This document shows positions 25,090-33,583 of a stretch of 64,000 nucleotides of DNA, one piece after another. Within the stretch, counting starts at the first letter, position 1, and each line of letters begins with the position of its first letter. The notes below the pieces were generated by a model, which worked only from the letters and a program-made list of their open reading frames with translations, had not been told where the DNA came from and ran no database searches. A program made the translations under genes and the position numbers. Origin of the DNA: Proteobacteria bacterium DTSAM18 (GTDB lineage Bacteria > Myxococcota_A > UBA796 > GCA-2862545); NCBI GenBank assembly GCA_028767165.1, contig JARACJ010000001.1, positions 682,001 through 746,000 on the forward strand, given 5' to 3'.

Positions 25090-26751
25090 ATGCGGGTACT
25101 GCCCTGGTTGATGGTCCTGGTGTCCACGAGCGCAATGGCGGACGAGGAGCTCCGCGTCCCCGGTGAGCGCATCGAGTATGCGCTCGCGGCCCAGGTCACG
25201 GCGGATGGCTTCGATGCCATCGGTGACACCCTCGAGGTGATGATCCCCGATCTGATCCCGGCGGACGTCACCACGCTCGACGGGGTCGACTTCTCGCTCG
25301 GCACCATCGACGCCATGCAGATCCAGCTCGACCCGGACTCGATGGACGTCACGCTGATCCCGAAGAACGGCTACATCCTGATGACCCTGCAGGGCGAGAT
25401 CGGGCTGTCCAGCGAGGAGGAGCCGTTCACGTTGGATCTGGCCTGTGAGTACGACGGCTGGGTCGATCCCTTCCCGGTCACGTTCCAGGCGGAGCTGCAG
25501 CTCGAGGTCATCACCGATGGGCCCGACGAGCGGCACTTCGAGGTCCATGTCGACTCCATCGAGGTCGAGATGGACATGTCGGCCGACGACTTCCACCTGG
25601 ATTCCAACGGCGGCTGGGCGTGCGACGTGCTCGGTAGCGTCATCAGCGGCCTCATCCCGGCGCTAGATTCCGTCCTCGTGAACTACCTCGAGCCGGTGGT
25701 CGAGAGCCTCGTCGATGGCTTCGCGCCCCAGATCACCGACATGCTCGAGGCCGCGGTGATCGATCAGGAGTTCCCGATCATGGACTCCGTCCTGTACGTG
25801 CAGGTGCTGCCCAAGCAGGTGGTCACCACCCACGAGGGCATGGAGGTCATCTACAGCATCGGGCTCGACGCCCCGCAGGCCCCCTGCATCGCCGACGTGG
25901 ATCCGGAGGGGTCGCGCCTCACCGACACCCCGCGTCCCCCGGTCACCGACGTGCCGTCCTCCTTCACGGCAGCCGCCGTGGTGGCCGACGACGTCGTCAA
26001 CCAGGCCATGTACGCCCTGTTCCGCTCCGGCGTGATGTGCTTCGTCGTCGAAGAGGACATGGTGCCCCAGTTCCCCATCGACACCTCCCTGCTCAAGCTG
26101 CTCGGTGGCGACGGCTACAAGGCGCTCCTCGGCAGCGAGGGCCGGCCCATGGTCATCCGCACGAAACCCCGCGAGGTGCCCGTCGGGCGCTTCGATGGTC
26201 CACACGCCGTGGATCTGTCCGTGCGGCGCCTCGGCATCGACTTCATCGGCGAGTTGGATCACCGCATGGCGCGCTTGCTCGCCCTCGAAGTGGGCCTGGA
26301 TGTGGGCGCGGATCTCGCCTTCGACGACGTCACCGGTGAGGTGGGCCTCGAGCTCGACCTCGATCTCGATCAGCTCGACATCGCCGTCGTCCCGGACGTC
26401 CTGGTGGCCGGGAGCGAGGCGCAGGTGGAGCAGGGGGTCTCGGGCCTCGTCACCGGCGTACTCGAGCCGATGATCGGCGATCTGCTGGGCGCAGACACCC
26501 TCGCGTTCGGCATGCCCGCGTTCGAGGGCCTCGGCATCACCGAGCTCGAGGCCGAGGAGGCCGGAGAGCAGGGTGACTGGCTGATGGCGGGCCTCGACCT
26601 CGGTCCGGTGTCCTACGCATCCGAAGGCGGCGGCTGTGGGGGCGATTCCACCGGATGCAGCGGCGGATGCACCACGGGGGCCTCCCAGCTCGGGTGGTGG
26701 CTCTTCGCGGCCCTGCCGTTCGTGGGGTGGCGTCGACGTCGTCTCAGTTGA
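25090..26751 (+). CDS. Secreted BPI-like protein with MYXO-CTERM-like tail
   Basis: A 553-residue protein with signal peptide (LPWLMVLVSTSAMA, cleavage about residue 18). Two homologous-looking halves alternate beta strands with amphipathic helices: VTADGFDAIGDTLEVMIPDLIP, SVLVNYLEPVVESLVDGFAPQI, then VAGSEAQVEQGVSGLVTGVLEPMIGDLL. This resembles the tubular lipid-binding (BPI/LBP-like) proteins seen in myxobacteria; that is inference. The C-terminus is GGGCGGDSTGCSGGC, a hydrophobic stretch QLGWWLFAALPFVGW and RRRR, i.e. a Cys-containing sorting tail of MYXO-CTERM type expected to be cut and the protein anchored at the surface. Its start is masked by a hairpin. Confidence 0.75.
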   Translation: MRVLPWLMVLVSTSAMADEELRVPGERIEYALAAQVTADGFDAIGDTLEVMIPDLIPADVTTLDGVDFSLGTIDAMQIQLDPDSMDVTLIPKNGYILMTLQGEIGLSSEEEPFTLDLACEYDGWVDPFPVTFQAELQLEVITDGPDERHFEVHVDSIEVEMDMSADDFHLDSNGGWACDVLGSVISGLIPALDSVLVNYLEPVVESLVDGFAPQITDMLEAAVIDQEFPIMDSVLYVQVLPKQVVTTHEGMEVIYSIGLDAPQAPCIADVDPEGSRLTDTPRPPVTDVPSSFTAAAVVADDVVNQAMYALFRSGVMCFVVEEDMVPQFPIDTSLLKLLGGDGYKALLGSEGRPMVIRTKPREVPVGRFDGPHAVDLSVRRLGIDFIGELDHRMARLLALEVGLDVGADLAFDDVTGEVGLELDLDLDQLDIAVVPDVLVAGSEAQVEQGVSGLVTGVLEPMIGDLLGADTLAFGMPAFEGLGITELEAEEAGEQGDWLMAGLDLGPVSYASEGGGCGGDSTGCSGGCTTGASQLGWWLFAALPFVGWRRRRLS

Positions 26752-26800
26752 CGCCCCCATGGGGCCGATGGTGAGATGACTGCATGCGATGGAGGCCTTC

Positions 26801-27256
26801 ATGACATCCACGATCCAGGTCAACCAGGGTCCGAACACCAAGGGCAACCGCCCTGACACGGGGCCCAGCTCCGGCACCACGAGCCCCACGGTGCTGGTGA
26901 TCGAGGATGACCGCAATTTCCGAAGGGTCATGAAGCGGCTCCTCGAGCGACAGGGCGTGCGCGCGCTGTCCGCGGAGTCCTACGAGGAGGCCAACGCCCT
27001 GCTCGATCAGGGGCACACCCCCGATGCCATCCTCGCGGATGTCATCCTGCCGGAGGGCGACGGACGCGACATCGCACGCACCCTGGCGGGGCGCCTCCCC
27101 GGGCACACGCGGCTCGTGTTCATGTCCGCCTACGACGCCGAGGAACTGTCGGATTTCGGCACCACCGTCAACGAGCACTACATCTCGAAGACCCAGGGAG
27201 AAGCCATGCTTGCGCAGGCCGTGGCCCTGGCGCTCACCCCCGCCGAGGAGGGGTAG
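26801..27256 (+). CDS. Single-domain response regulator (receiver)
   Basis: A 151-residue protein. The ATG at 26801 follows ATGGAGG, and a further in-frame ATG at 26789 is part of that Shine-Dalgarno. After a disordered Asn/Thr/Pro N-terminus (about residues 1-30) comes a complete receiver domain: VLVIEDD, phospho-acceptor Asp in ILADVILPEGDG, Ser in LVFMSAYD and Lys in YISKT. There is no output domain, so it would act through protein contact, as CheY-like regulators do. No kinase is nearby. Confidence 0.88.
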   Translation: MTSTIQVNQGPNTKGNRPDTGPSSGTTSPTVLVIEDDRNFRRVMKRLLERQGVRALSAESYEEANALLDQGHTPDAILADVILPEGDGRDIARTLAGRLPGHTRLVFMSAYDAEELSDFGTTVNEHYISKTQGEAMLAQAVALALTPAEEG

Positions 27257-27332
27257 CTCCTCCGGTCGTCCTCCTCCGGGTTGCACGTGGCGGTCGCGGG
27301 TGCGGTATAGCCTGCGTCATGGAGGACGGTTC

Positions 27333-28415
27333 ATGGCAGTGATCGCGTTGGCAGGTGGTGGCACCGGTGGGCATGTGTACCCGGCGCTGGCGATGGGAGA
27401 TGCGCTGGCGGCCCACGGGCACGACATCGTCTACTATGGCGACCCGGGCCGCCTCGAAGGCCGTGTGGTGCCGGCCCGGGGCATGCCCTTCCGGGAGGTC
27501 ACCGCCGCGCAGTTCCCCCGTGGGTCCAAGGTGGGCAAGGTCCGCTTCGTGGGCTCCCTGCTCAAGGGCATCGTCGCCACGCGGCAGCAGCTCTCCGACG
27601 ACGGTGTCGATCTGGTGCTCGGGGTGGGCGGATACATCTCCGCGCCCACGGTGCTCGCGGCGTGGTCCCTCGGCATCCCCACGGTCATCCACGAGGCGAA
27701 CGCCACCCCCGGCCTCGCCAACCGCCTGTGCGCCCGGGTGGCGGATGCGGTCCTCCTCACGTTCGAGGAGGCCGGTCCCCGTCTCGCCACCAAAGCCCCC
27801 CAGACGGTGGTCGGCGTGCCGGTCAATGCCGAGAAGCTCCACGGCGACAGGACAGAGGCATCACAGCGTTATGACCTTGATCCGGCCCGTGCGACCGTCC
27901 TCTTCGTCGGTGGCTCCCTGGGGGCCGAACGGATCAACGGTCTCGCCATGACGGTGGCCAAGCAAGGGGTGCAGGTGCTGCACCTGTGCGGTCCCCGCTA
28001 CGAGGAGCGCATCCGGGAGGCCTGGGGCCGGGCGATGCCCGAGAACTACCGGCTCGTGGGCTACGAGGACCAGATGGGCATGGCCTACGCCATGGCCGAT
28101 CTCGTGGTGTGCCGTGCGGGCTCCTCCACCCTCGCGGAGCTCACGGCGCTCGGCAAGCCGAGCGTGCTGATCCCGTCCCCCCACGTCACCGACAACCACC
28201 AGGAGGCGAACGCCCGGGGCCTGGAGTCCAAGGGTGCGGCCCTGGTCGAGGTGGAGAAGGACTGGCACGAGCCGACGGTGGCGGGCGACATCCGGGCCCT
28301 GCTCGGCGACACCACGCGTCTGGCCGCCATGTCGGAGGCCGCACGGGGCATGGCCCACACCAGCTCCGCCGAAGAGGCCGCCAAGGTGGTGCTCGCGCTG
28401 CTGCCAGCGGGCTGA
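27333..28415 (+). CDS. murG: UDP-N-acetylglucosamine transferase MurG
   Basis: A 360-residue enzyme that adds GlcNAc to lipid I to make lipid II at the inner face of the cytoplasmic membrane. N-terminal LAGGGTGGHVYPALAMG (residues 5-21) binds substrate phosphate; HEANATPGLANRL, and the C-terminal VLFVGGSLGAERIN, VCRAGSSTLAELTALGKPSVLIPSP and NHQEANA are all present. The ATG follows ATGGAGG. It lies outside a dcw cluster here, which is unusual: no mur or fts gene is adjacent. Confidence 0.95.
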   Translation: MAVIALAGGGTGGHVYPALAMGDALAAHGHDIVYYGDPGRLEGRVVPARGMPFREVTAAQFPRGSKVGKVRFVGSLLKGIVATRQQLSDDGVDLVLGVGGYISAPTVLAAWSLGIPTVIHEANATPGLANRLCARVADAVLLTFEEAGPRLATKAPQTVVGVPVNAEKLHGDRTEASQRYDLDPARATVLFVGGSLGAERINGLAMTVAKQGVQVLHLCGPRYEERIREAWGRAMPENYRLVGYEDQMGMAYAMADLVVCRAGSSTLAELTALGKPSVLIPSPHVTDNHQEANARGLESKGAALVEVEKDWHEPTVAGDIRALLGDTTRLAAMSEAARGMAHTSSAEEAAKVVLALLPAG

Positions 28416-28444
28416 GCCGCGTCCGGCTGAACCGCAGGGGCCCT

Positions 28445-28460
28445 CGGGCCGTCCGGCCCG
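28445..28460. terminator. Bidirectional hairpin between murG and mlaF
   Basis: cgggcc/ggcccg stem with gtcc loop, sitting between convergent stops. Identical 16-bp hairpin at 6280-6295. Confidence 0.6.
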
Positions 28461-28463
28461 GGA

Positions 28464-29252
28464 TCAGTCCAGGTGGGGCAGCCTGGGCGCGCCGCCGGCC
28501 GTCGTGGCATCGAGGTCGAGGTTCCGCTGCAGGAAGCGGCGGACCACCGGGCTCGTGGATCGCAGGAACTCGGCCGTGGGGGCGAACGCCTCGACCTTGC
28601 CCCTGTGCAGCATGGCGATGTGGTCGGCGATGTGTGCGGCGGAGACGATGTCGTGGGTGATCACCAGGAAGGTGACCCCGAGCGTCTCCTTCATGCGCAC
28701 GATGAGCCGATCGATGGTGTCGGAGGTGAGGGGGTCGAGGCCGCTGTTGGGCTCGTCGAACAGCACGATCTCGGGCTGCAGCACGATGGCCCGCGCGAGT
28801 CCCACCCGCTTGCGCTGACCACCGGACAGGGCCGACGTGGGGCGGTCGTACAGGCCGGGCAGCTCCACCATCTCGAGCACCTCCTCGACCCGGGCGCGGA
28901 TCTCCGCCTCGCTCAGGGAGGTGTGGTGGCGCAGGGGCAGGGCGATGTTGTCGCCCGTGCTCATGGCGTCGAACAGGGCGCCGTTCTGGAACAGCATACC
29001 CATGCTCTTGCGGACCTCGTACAGCTCGGCTTCGCTCACGGTGGTCACGTCGACGCCCTCCACGAACACGTGGCCGGCGTCCGGGTGGAGCAGACCCACG
29101 ATGTGCTTGAGCAGCACGGACTTGCCCGTGCCGGAGGGGCCGATGATGGCGGTGGTCTGGCCGGCGGGGATGTCGAGGTCGACATCGTCGAGGACCACGA
29201 GATCGCCGAAGGCCTTGCTGACCCCACGCAGCGAGATGATGGGCTCGCTCAT
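28464..29252 (-). CDS. mlaF: Mla-type ABC transporter ATPase
   Basis: A 262-residue ATPase of the MCE/Mla lipid transport complex. Walker A GPSGTGKSV (about residue 39), MGMLFQNGALFDAMS (typical of MlaF), signature LSGGQRKRVGLARAI, Walker B IVLFDEPNSGLDP and switch His in ITHD. It overlaps the following permease by 4 bp (ATGA). A C-terminal extension VVRRFLQRNLDLD is like the MlaF/MkL tail. The encoded complex would move phospholipid between inner and outer membranes. Confidence 0.93.
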   Translation of the reverse strand: MSEPIISLRGVSKAFGDLVVLDDVDLDIPAGQTTAIIGPSGTGKSVLLKHIVGLLHPDAGHVFVEGVDVTTVSEAELYEVRKSMGMLFQNGALFDAMSTGDNIALPLRHHTSLSEAEIRARVEEVLEMVELPGLYDRPTSALSGGQRKRVGLARAIVLQPEIVLFDEPNSGLDPLTSDTIDRLIVRMKETLGVTFLVITHDIVSAAHIADHIAMLHRGKVEAFAPTAEFLRSTSPVVRRFLQRNLDLDATTAGGAPRLPHLD

Positions 29253-29980
29253 GCGTACATCCACTCCGAGATGAGGTAGTTGACCACCGCGCACACGACG
29301 GCGCTGGTGACCACGGCGGCGTTGGTGGCGTCGCCCACGCCTCGAGGGCCGGGTTTGCTCCGGAAGCCGCAGTAACAGCTGATGAGGCTGATGAGCAGGC
29401 CGAAGACCGCGGCCTTGAACAGCGCGATCCACAGGTCCTGGCCGGTCAGCGCTCCGAAGGCGGTGTGCAGGAACTGGGGACCGGACTCGCCGAGCTGCAG
29501 CATGGTGACGAGCCAGGCGGTGCCGATGAGCGTGAGGATGCACATCATCGTGAGGGCGGGCAGGGCGATGAGGATGCCCAGACACCGGGGCACCACGAGC
29601 CAGGTGTAGGGATCGATGCTCATCACCTCCAAGGCGTCGATCTGCTCCCGGATGCGCATCACCGCCAGCTGCGAGGCCATCTCGGTGCCGGCCTTCGCGG
29701 CGGTCATGGCGGCCACCATCAGGGGTGCCATCTCGCGCACGCCGGCGAGGGAGACGAACATGCCCAGCAGCGACTGACCGCCCAGGGCCTTGAACGCGTA
29801 GTAGCCCTGCAGGGCCAGGTTGGAGCCGATGAAGGCCGTCATCGTGAGCAGGATGGGCATGGCCTTCACCCCGATGAACCAGGCCTGCTCCCAGACCTTG
29901 CCGGTGGGGATGGGGTGGTGCCAGGCACGGGAGGCCGTGCGCCCCACGAAGCGGGCGAAGCCGCGCACGTGTCCGCTCAA
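29249..29980 (-). CDS. mlaE: Mla-type permease (second of two)
   Basis: This 243-residue membrane protein starts at TTG overlapping the upstream TGA (TTGA); the longer frame reads into the neighbouring gene. Several hydrophobic segments and the MlaE landmark REMAPLMVAAMTAAKAGTEMASQLAVMRIREQIDALEVMSIDP identify it, followed by VVPRCLGILIALP and the end motif GVGDATNAAVVTSAVVCAVVNYLI. It differs from its upstream partner, with which it may form a heterodimer; many proteobacteria have a single MlaE that forms a homodimer. Confidence 0.9.
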   Translation of the reverse strand: MSGHVRGFARFVGRTASRAWHHPIPTGKVWEQAWFIGVKAMPILLTMTAFIGSNLALQGYYAFKALGGQSLLGMFVSLAGVREMAPLMVAAMTAAKAGTEMASQLAVMRIREQIDALEVMSIDPYTWLVVPRCLGILIALPALTMMCILTLIGTAWLVTMLQLGESGPQFLHTAFGALTGQDLWIALFKAAVFGLLISLISCYCGFRSKPGPRGVGDATNAAVVTSAVVCAVVNYLISEWMYA

Positions 29981-30735
29981 GGCGCACTTCCGTACATCAG
30001 GGACGTGAGGACGTAGTTGGCGGCCACGAAGCCGAGGACGCTCTGCACCACCGTCTCGTTCACCGCCACGCCGACGCCCGGTGCCCCGCCCGTGGCGAAG
30101 TAGCCCCGGTAGGTGGCGGTCAGTCCGATGATGAGGCCGAACACGGCGGTCTTCAGCACGCCGCCCCACAGGTCGAGCGGCTGGGTGAGGGCCCACAGGT
30201 TCGCCCAGTACACGCCCGATGGCTCGCCCCGCATCAGCACCGCCACGACCCAGCCGCCGGCGATGCCGGCGCCGGTGCCCAGCAGGTGCATCAGGGGGGT
30301 GGTGATCACGGCGGCGATGACCCGGGGCAGCACGTGCAGGCGGAGCGAGTCGATGGCCATCACCTCGGTGGCGTCGATCTCCTCCTGGATGCGCATGGAG
30401 CCGAGCTCGGCCGCGAAGCTCGCGCCCCCCTGGGCGGCCACCAGCATGCTGGAGAGCACCGGGGACAGCTCACGGAAGACGGCGACGCTGATCAGGGAGC
30501 TGAGCAGCCGCTGGGCCCCGAACAGGTCGAAGACGTTGAGCCCCTGCAGGGCGACCACCATGCCCGTGGGCAGCGTGGTGGCCAGCACGGGCAGGGCGCT
30601 GCGGGAGGCCAGCGTCCACATGTGGTCGGCGATCAGCGCCGGGTACATGGTGCCCGTGACCACGCGCTGACCGAGCTCCCCACAGAAGCGGGTGGCGCGA
30701 GGGAGGCCAGGGGACATGGAGGCGAGACGTGTCAT
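29977..30735 (-). CDS. mlaE: Mla-type permease (first of two)
   Basis: A 252-residue membrane protein. MlaE motif VFRELSPVLSSMLVAAQGGASFAAELGSMRIQEEIDATEVMAIDS and the terminal GVGVAVNETVVQSVLGFVAANYVL. It begins at ATG 30735 and is the first gene of a three-gene minus-strand operon (permease, permease, ATPase). The paired permeases recall YrbEA/YrbEB of mycobacterial mce operons. The substrate-binding MCE protein is encoded divergently at 31323. Confidence 0.9.
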   Translation of the reverse strand: MTRLASMSPGLPRATRFCGELGQRVVTGTMYPALIADHMWTLASRSALPVLATTLPTGMVVALQGLNVFDLFGAQRLLSSLISVAVFRELSPVLSSMLVAAQGGASFAAELGSMRIQEEIDATEVMAIDSLRLHVLPRVIAAVITTPLMHLLGTGAGIAGGWVVAVLMRGEPSGVYWANLWALTQPLDLWGGVLKTAVFGLIIGLTATYRGYFATGGAPGVGVAVNETVVQSVLGFVAANYVLTSLMYGSAP

Positions 30736-30855
30736 GGCGCTGGGTACCGCGAAGGAGCCCTGGTGTGCAAGGGGAGCTGAACCCGGCGAGGGCTGCGGTG
30801 AACTCCTGCTGGGCTGCCGCAGACGCGCGGGGTACAACGCGCGAAGGGAGGCCCC

Positions 30856-31251
30856 ATGGCTGGTGACGAGGACGACAAGAAGACTGGGGGCGCACAGCGC
30901 TCCGCGGGTGGTTCCCGTTCCACCTGGTCCGACGAGGCCAGCGCACGGGACAAGCTGCTGTCGAGGCTGGCGCGGCGGATCCAGAACCCCCGGGAGCTCG
31001 GCGGCGATGCCCTCGAGCTGATGGGCGCGGTGCTCGAGACCTCCGACCGGGCGAAGACCGAGATGGTCCGCATGGTGGCCCGCGAGGTGCGGAACTACCT
31101 CGACGAGCTCCGGCTCGGCGATGACCTCAAGGAGCTGGTGAACAACTACAGCCTCGAGGTGAAGATGTCCCTGTCGCTCAAGCCGCTGGCGGAGTCCGGG
31201 GCCCCTGCAGCCACGCCTCCGACGCCCTCGGAGCCCGAGGACGAGGGCTGA
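30856..31251 (+). CDS. Hypothetical phasin-like helical protein
   Basis: A 131-residue protein with a charged, disordered N-terminus (DEDDKKTGGAQRSAGG), a helical core (GDALELMGAVLETSDRAKTEMVRMVAREVRNYLDEL) and a Pro/Ser/Glu-rich end. It resembles, loosely, small MCE-associated or phasin-like proteins. It lies between the divergent permease operon and the MCE gene; position suggests a role in lipid transport, but nothing in the sequence proves it. Confidence 0.6.
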   Translation: MAGDEDDKKTGGAQRSAGGSRSTWSDEASARDKLLSRLARRIQNPRELGGDALELMGAVLETSDRAKTEMVRMVAREVRNYLDELRLGDDLKELVNNYSLEVKMSLSLKPLAESGAPAATPPTPSEPEDEG

Positions 31252-31267
31252 GACCCGTCCGTCCCGC

Positions 31268-31296
31268 TTGAATCCCCGGCCGGCATGCAGTACCAA
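31268..31296 (+). promoter_or_regulatory. Candidate promoter for the MCE gene
   Basis: ttgaat at 31268-31273, 17-bp spacer, taccaa at 31291-31296, about 27 bp before the TTG start. Motif evidence only. Confidence 0.4.
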
Positions 31297-31322
31297 TCGG
31301 GGCATTGGATAGGAGGCCCTCG

Positions 31323-32219
31323 TTGGCTGGTTCGGCCAGGCAGAAGATCGGCGTGCTCGCGTTGCTGGCCGTGGCGGCAGTGGTGCTGATGTGGCTGTCC
31401 TACAAGGTGGGCGCCTTCTCCGGGCTGTCCGGCGTCGACCGGTACGAGCTCGTCATGGACGACGCCGCCGGCGTGCAGACGGGCGCCCACGTCGCCATCG
31501 CGGGCGTGCCCGTGGGCAAGGTGGAGCGACTCGCCGTGCGTGGGGGCCAGGCCGTGCTCACCCTCGCGCTCCGCAAGGGCACCGATGTCCGCGCGGATGC
31601 CACCGCCCTCGTGCGGTCCCGCTCGGTGCTGGGCGAGAAGTTCGTGCAGCTTCGGCCGGGGCAGGGCGCCGAGCTCCCGGCCGGGGGACAGGTGGCCCTG
31701 GCCTCCGAACAGTACGAGATCGATCAGATGGTGGCGCAGATCGGACCGCTGCTGTCGGCCATCGAGCCGGAGCAGCTCGCGGCCGCCGTCGATGCGATCA
31801 CGCAGCCCCTGGCAGACGATCCCGAGCGGGTGGAGCGCCTGTTGGGTGATGCCGAGGCCATCCTCGCCGACGGGCGCACGGCCGCTGCCGAGCTGCCGGC
31901 CCTGGTGGGTCGCCTCGAGAGGACGCTCGACCGGGCGGATCGGGCCCTGGGCGACCTCGAAGGCATCGCATCGGATCTGAAGGCCCCCGTCGGCAAGGTG
32001 GACGCCCTGGTCGATGACGCCTCGGCGGCCATCGCCGATGCTCGCGGCGCGCTGTCCAAGGCCGACGCCGCGCTCGATACCTTCGACGGCATCGCCCCGG
32101 AGCTGCAGACCCTCGTCCGCAACTTCTCCGAGATCGACAAGTGGGAGCTGCGCCGCCTGCTGCGGGAGGAGGGCATCCTCATCCGTCTCAAGGCGCAGGA
32201 GGTCGAGCCGACGCCCTGA
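31323..32219 (+). CDS. mlaD: MCE-domain protein (MlaD type)
   Basis: This 298-residue protein begins at TTG 31323, with AGGAGG at 31311-31316; the TTG 18 bp upstream would place that site inside the gene. An N-terminal membrane anchor (IGVLALLAVAAVVLMWLSY) is followed by one MCE domain (YELVMDDAAGVQTGAHVAIAGVPVGKVERL, then DATALVRSRSVLGEKFVQL). The C-terminal half is helical and repetitive (LVGRLERTLDRADRALGDL, VDDASAAIADARGALSKADAAL), as in MCE proteins that form a tunnel. It supplies the substrate-binding ring to the MlaEF core encoded divergently. Confidence 0.92.
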   Translation: MAGSARQKIGVLALLAVAAVVLMWLSYKVGAFSGLSGVDRYELVMDDAAGVQTGAHVAIAGVPVGKVERLAVRGGQAVLTLALRKGTDVRADATALVRSRSVLGEKFVQLRPGQGAELPAGGQVALASEQYEIDQMVAQIGPLLSAIEPEQLAAAVDAITQPLADDPERVERLLGDAEAILADGRTAAAELPALVGRLERTLDRADRALGDLEGIASDLKAPVGKVDALVDDASAAIADARGALSKADAALDTFDGIAPELQTLVRNFSEIDKWELRRLLREEGILIRLKAQEVEPTP

Positions 32220-32232
32220 ACGAGGAGGGGAC

Positions 32233-32640
32233 GTGGGGTTCACCGGTGGGGTCGTCTTCGGATGGATGCTGGCAGCGGCCGCGATGATGCGCTGGCAGCC
32301 CGCCACATGGTGGGGGGTGCTCCTGCACGTCCTCGTCACCGCCTACGTCCTGTACCGGCTCGTGGCGGGCCTCGTGGCCGGCCGCACGTCCGAGGCGCGT
32401 GCCCTCGTGGGACTGCACCTGCTGGGGCTGGCGCTCGCGGGTGCCGCGCTGCAGGTGGCGTGGAGGGCCACGTTCTTCCAGGTGCTGGCCCTGTGGGAGC
32501 TGTGCCTGTGGGGCGCCTGGCCCATCGTGGTCTGGGCGGCCAGCTCCGGCTGGATCCGGCGCAGGGAGCGCACGCGCTCGAAGGCGGCGGTCCGCAGGCG
32601 TCACCGCAAGGCGGCGCGGGCCGCCAGGAAGGCGTCCTAG
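32233..32640 (+). CDS. Hypothetical small membrane protein
   Basis: A 135-residue protein starting at GTG after GAGGAGGGG. Three to four hydrophobic segments (FTGGVVFGWMLAAAAMM, WGVLLHVLVTAYVLYRLVAG, LVGLHLLGLALAGAALQ, FFQVLALWELCLWGAWPIVVW) and a Lys/Arg-rich cytoplasmic tail. No family recognised. It follows mlaD by 13 bp and overlaps the convergent MBL gene by 4 bp. Confidence 0.65.
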   Translation: MGFTGGVVFGWMLAAAAMMRWQPATWWGVLLHVLVTAYVLYRLVAGLVAGRTSEARALVGLHLLGLALAGAALQVAWRATFFQVLALWELCLWGAWPIVVWAASSGWIRRRERTRSKAAVRRRHRKAARAARKAS

Positions 32641-33515
32641 AACAGCACGCCCTGCCGTGCGGGTGCCTCTTCGTCGACGGTGACCACCCGGTCGAGGCGG
32701 ATAGGCCCGCAGGGCTCACGCTGGCAGGTCACGTGGATTTCCACGTGGTCACAGCCCGCGTCCCGCAGGGCCACCTGGGCGGTCTCCAGGGCGAGGGCCG
32801 GGTCGTTGTTCTCCTCGGAGAGGTGACCGAGGAACAGGTGCTGCAGGCGGCTGGGCTTGCAGCGCACCAGGAGGCGACCCGCCTGGCGGTTCGACAGGTG
32901 CCCGTGGTTGCCCCGGATGCGCTGCTTGAGCGGCCAGGGGTAGGGCCCGTCCATGAGCATCTGCTCGTCGTGGTTGAACTCGAGCACGGCCATGTCGAGG
33001 CCCGACAGGAGCTGACCGAGCCACTTGGGGGTGGAGCCGAGGTCGGTGATGACGGCGGCGCGCTGGCCACGGACCTCCACCGCCCAGGCCACGGGCTCCG
33101 GCGTGTCGTGGGGCACCGACCAGGCCTCGAGCCGCCAGTCGTCGAGGGTCACCGTCTGGCCCGGGCTGACCACCTGGATGTTCTCGGGTCGCCGCTTCGG
33201 CGGAATGCCGCGCAGGGTGCCTTCGGTGACCCAGGTGATGGGGGCCTTGCCGTCGCGCTTGATCAGGCGACGCTCGAGGATGGCGAGCGCGCCGATGTGG
33301 TCGCTGTGCTCGTGGGTCACCATCACGCCGTCGATGGGCGCGTCGGGCATGCCCAGCTGCTCGAGGCGCAGCAGGATCTGCTTGGTGGAGATGCCCGCAT
33401 CCACGAGGAAACCCCTGCGGCCGTCCGTGAGGTAGGTGGCATTGCCCTTCGAACCGGAGCCCAGGGAGACCATGGTCAGACCATGGGGCGTGTCGGCGGA
33501 TCTCGGGGCGGGCAT
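32637..33515 (-). CDS. MBL-fold metal-dependent hydrolase (YycJ/WalJ-like)
   Basis: A 292-residue protein. Metallo-beta-lactamase fold: SLGSGSKGNATYLTDG, then the metal motif THEHSDHIGA (about residues 73-82), MAVLEFNHDE, and RGNHGHLSNRQA supplying the next ligand. The SGSKGN/THEHSDH combination is that of the YycJ/WalJ group of nucleases or phosphodiesterases. Start ATG at 33515 follows AGGATG. It is transcribed divergently from pfkA. Confidence 0.88.
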   Translation of the reverse strand: MPAPRSADTPHGLTMVSLGSGSKGNATYLTDGRRGFLVDAGISTKQILLRLEQLGMPDAPIDGVMVTHEHSDHIGALAILERRLIKRDGKAPITWVTEGTLRGIPPKRRPENIQVVSPGQTVTLDDWRLEAWSVPHDTPEPVAWAVEVRGQRAAVITDLGSTPKWLGQLLSGLDMAVLEFNHDEQMLMDGPYPWPLKQRIRGNHGHLSNRQAGRLLVRCKPSRLQHLFLGHLSEENNDPALALETAQVALRDAGCDHVEIHVTCQREPCGPIRLDRVVTVDEEAPARQGVLF

Positions 33516-33583
33516 GGTGCATCCTGTCTGTGTATGGTGCTGGCGTTGTACAGCGGCCCCCACGGCCAGGCCAGGAGTACTTC

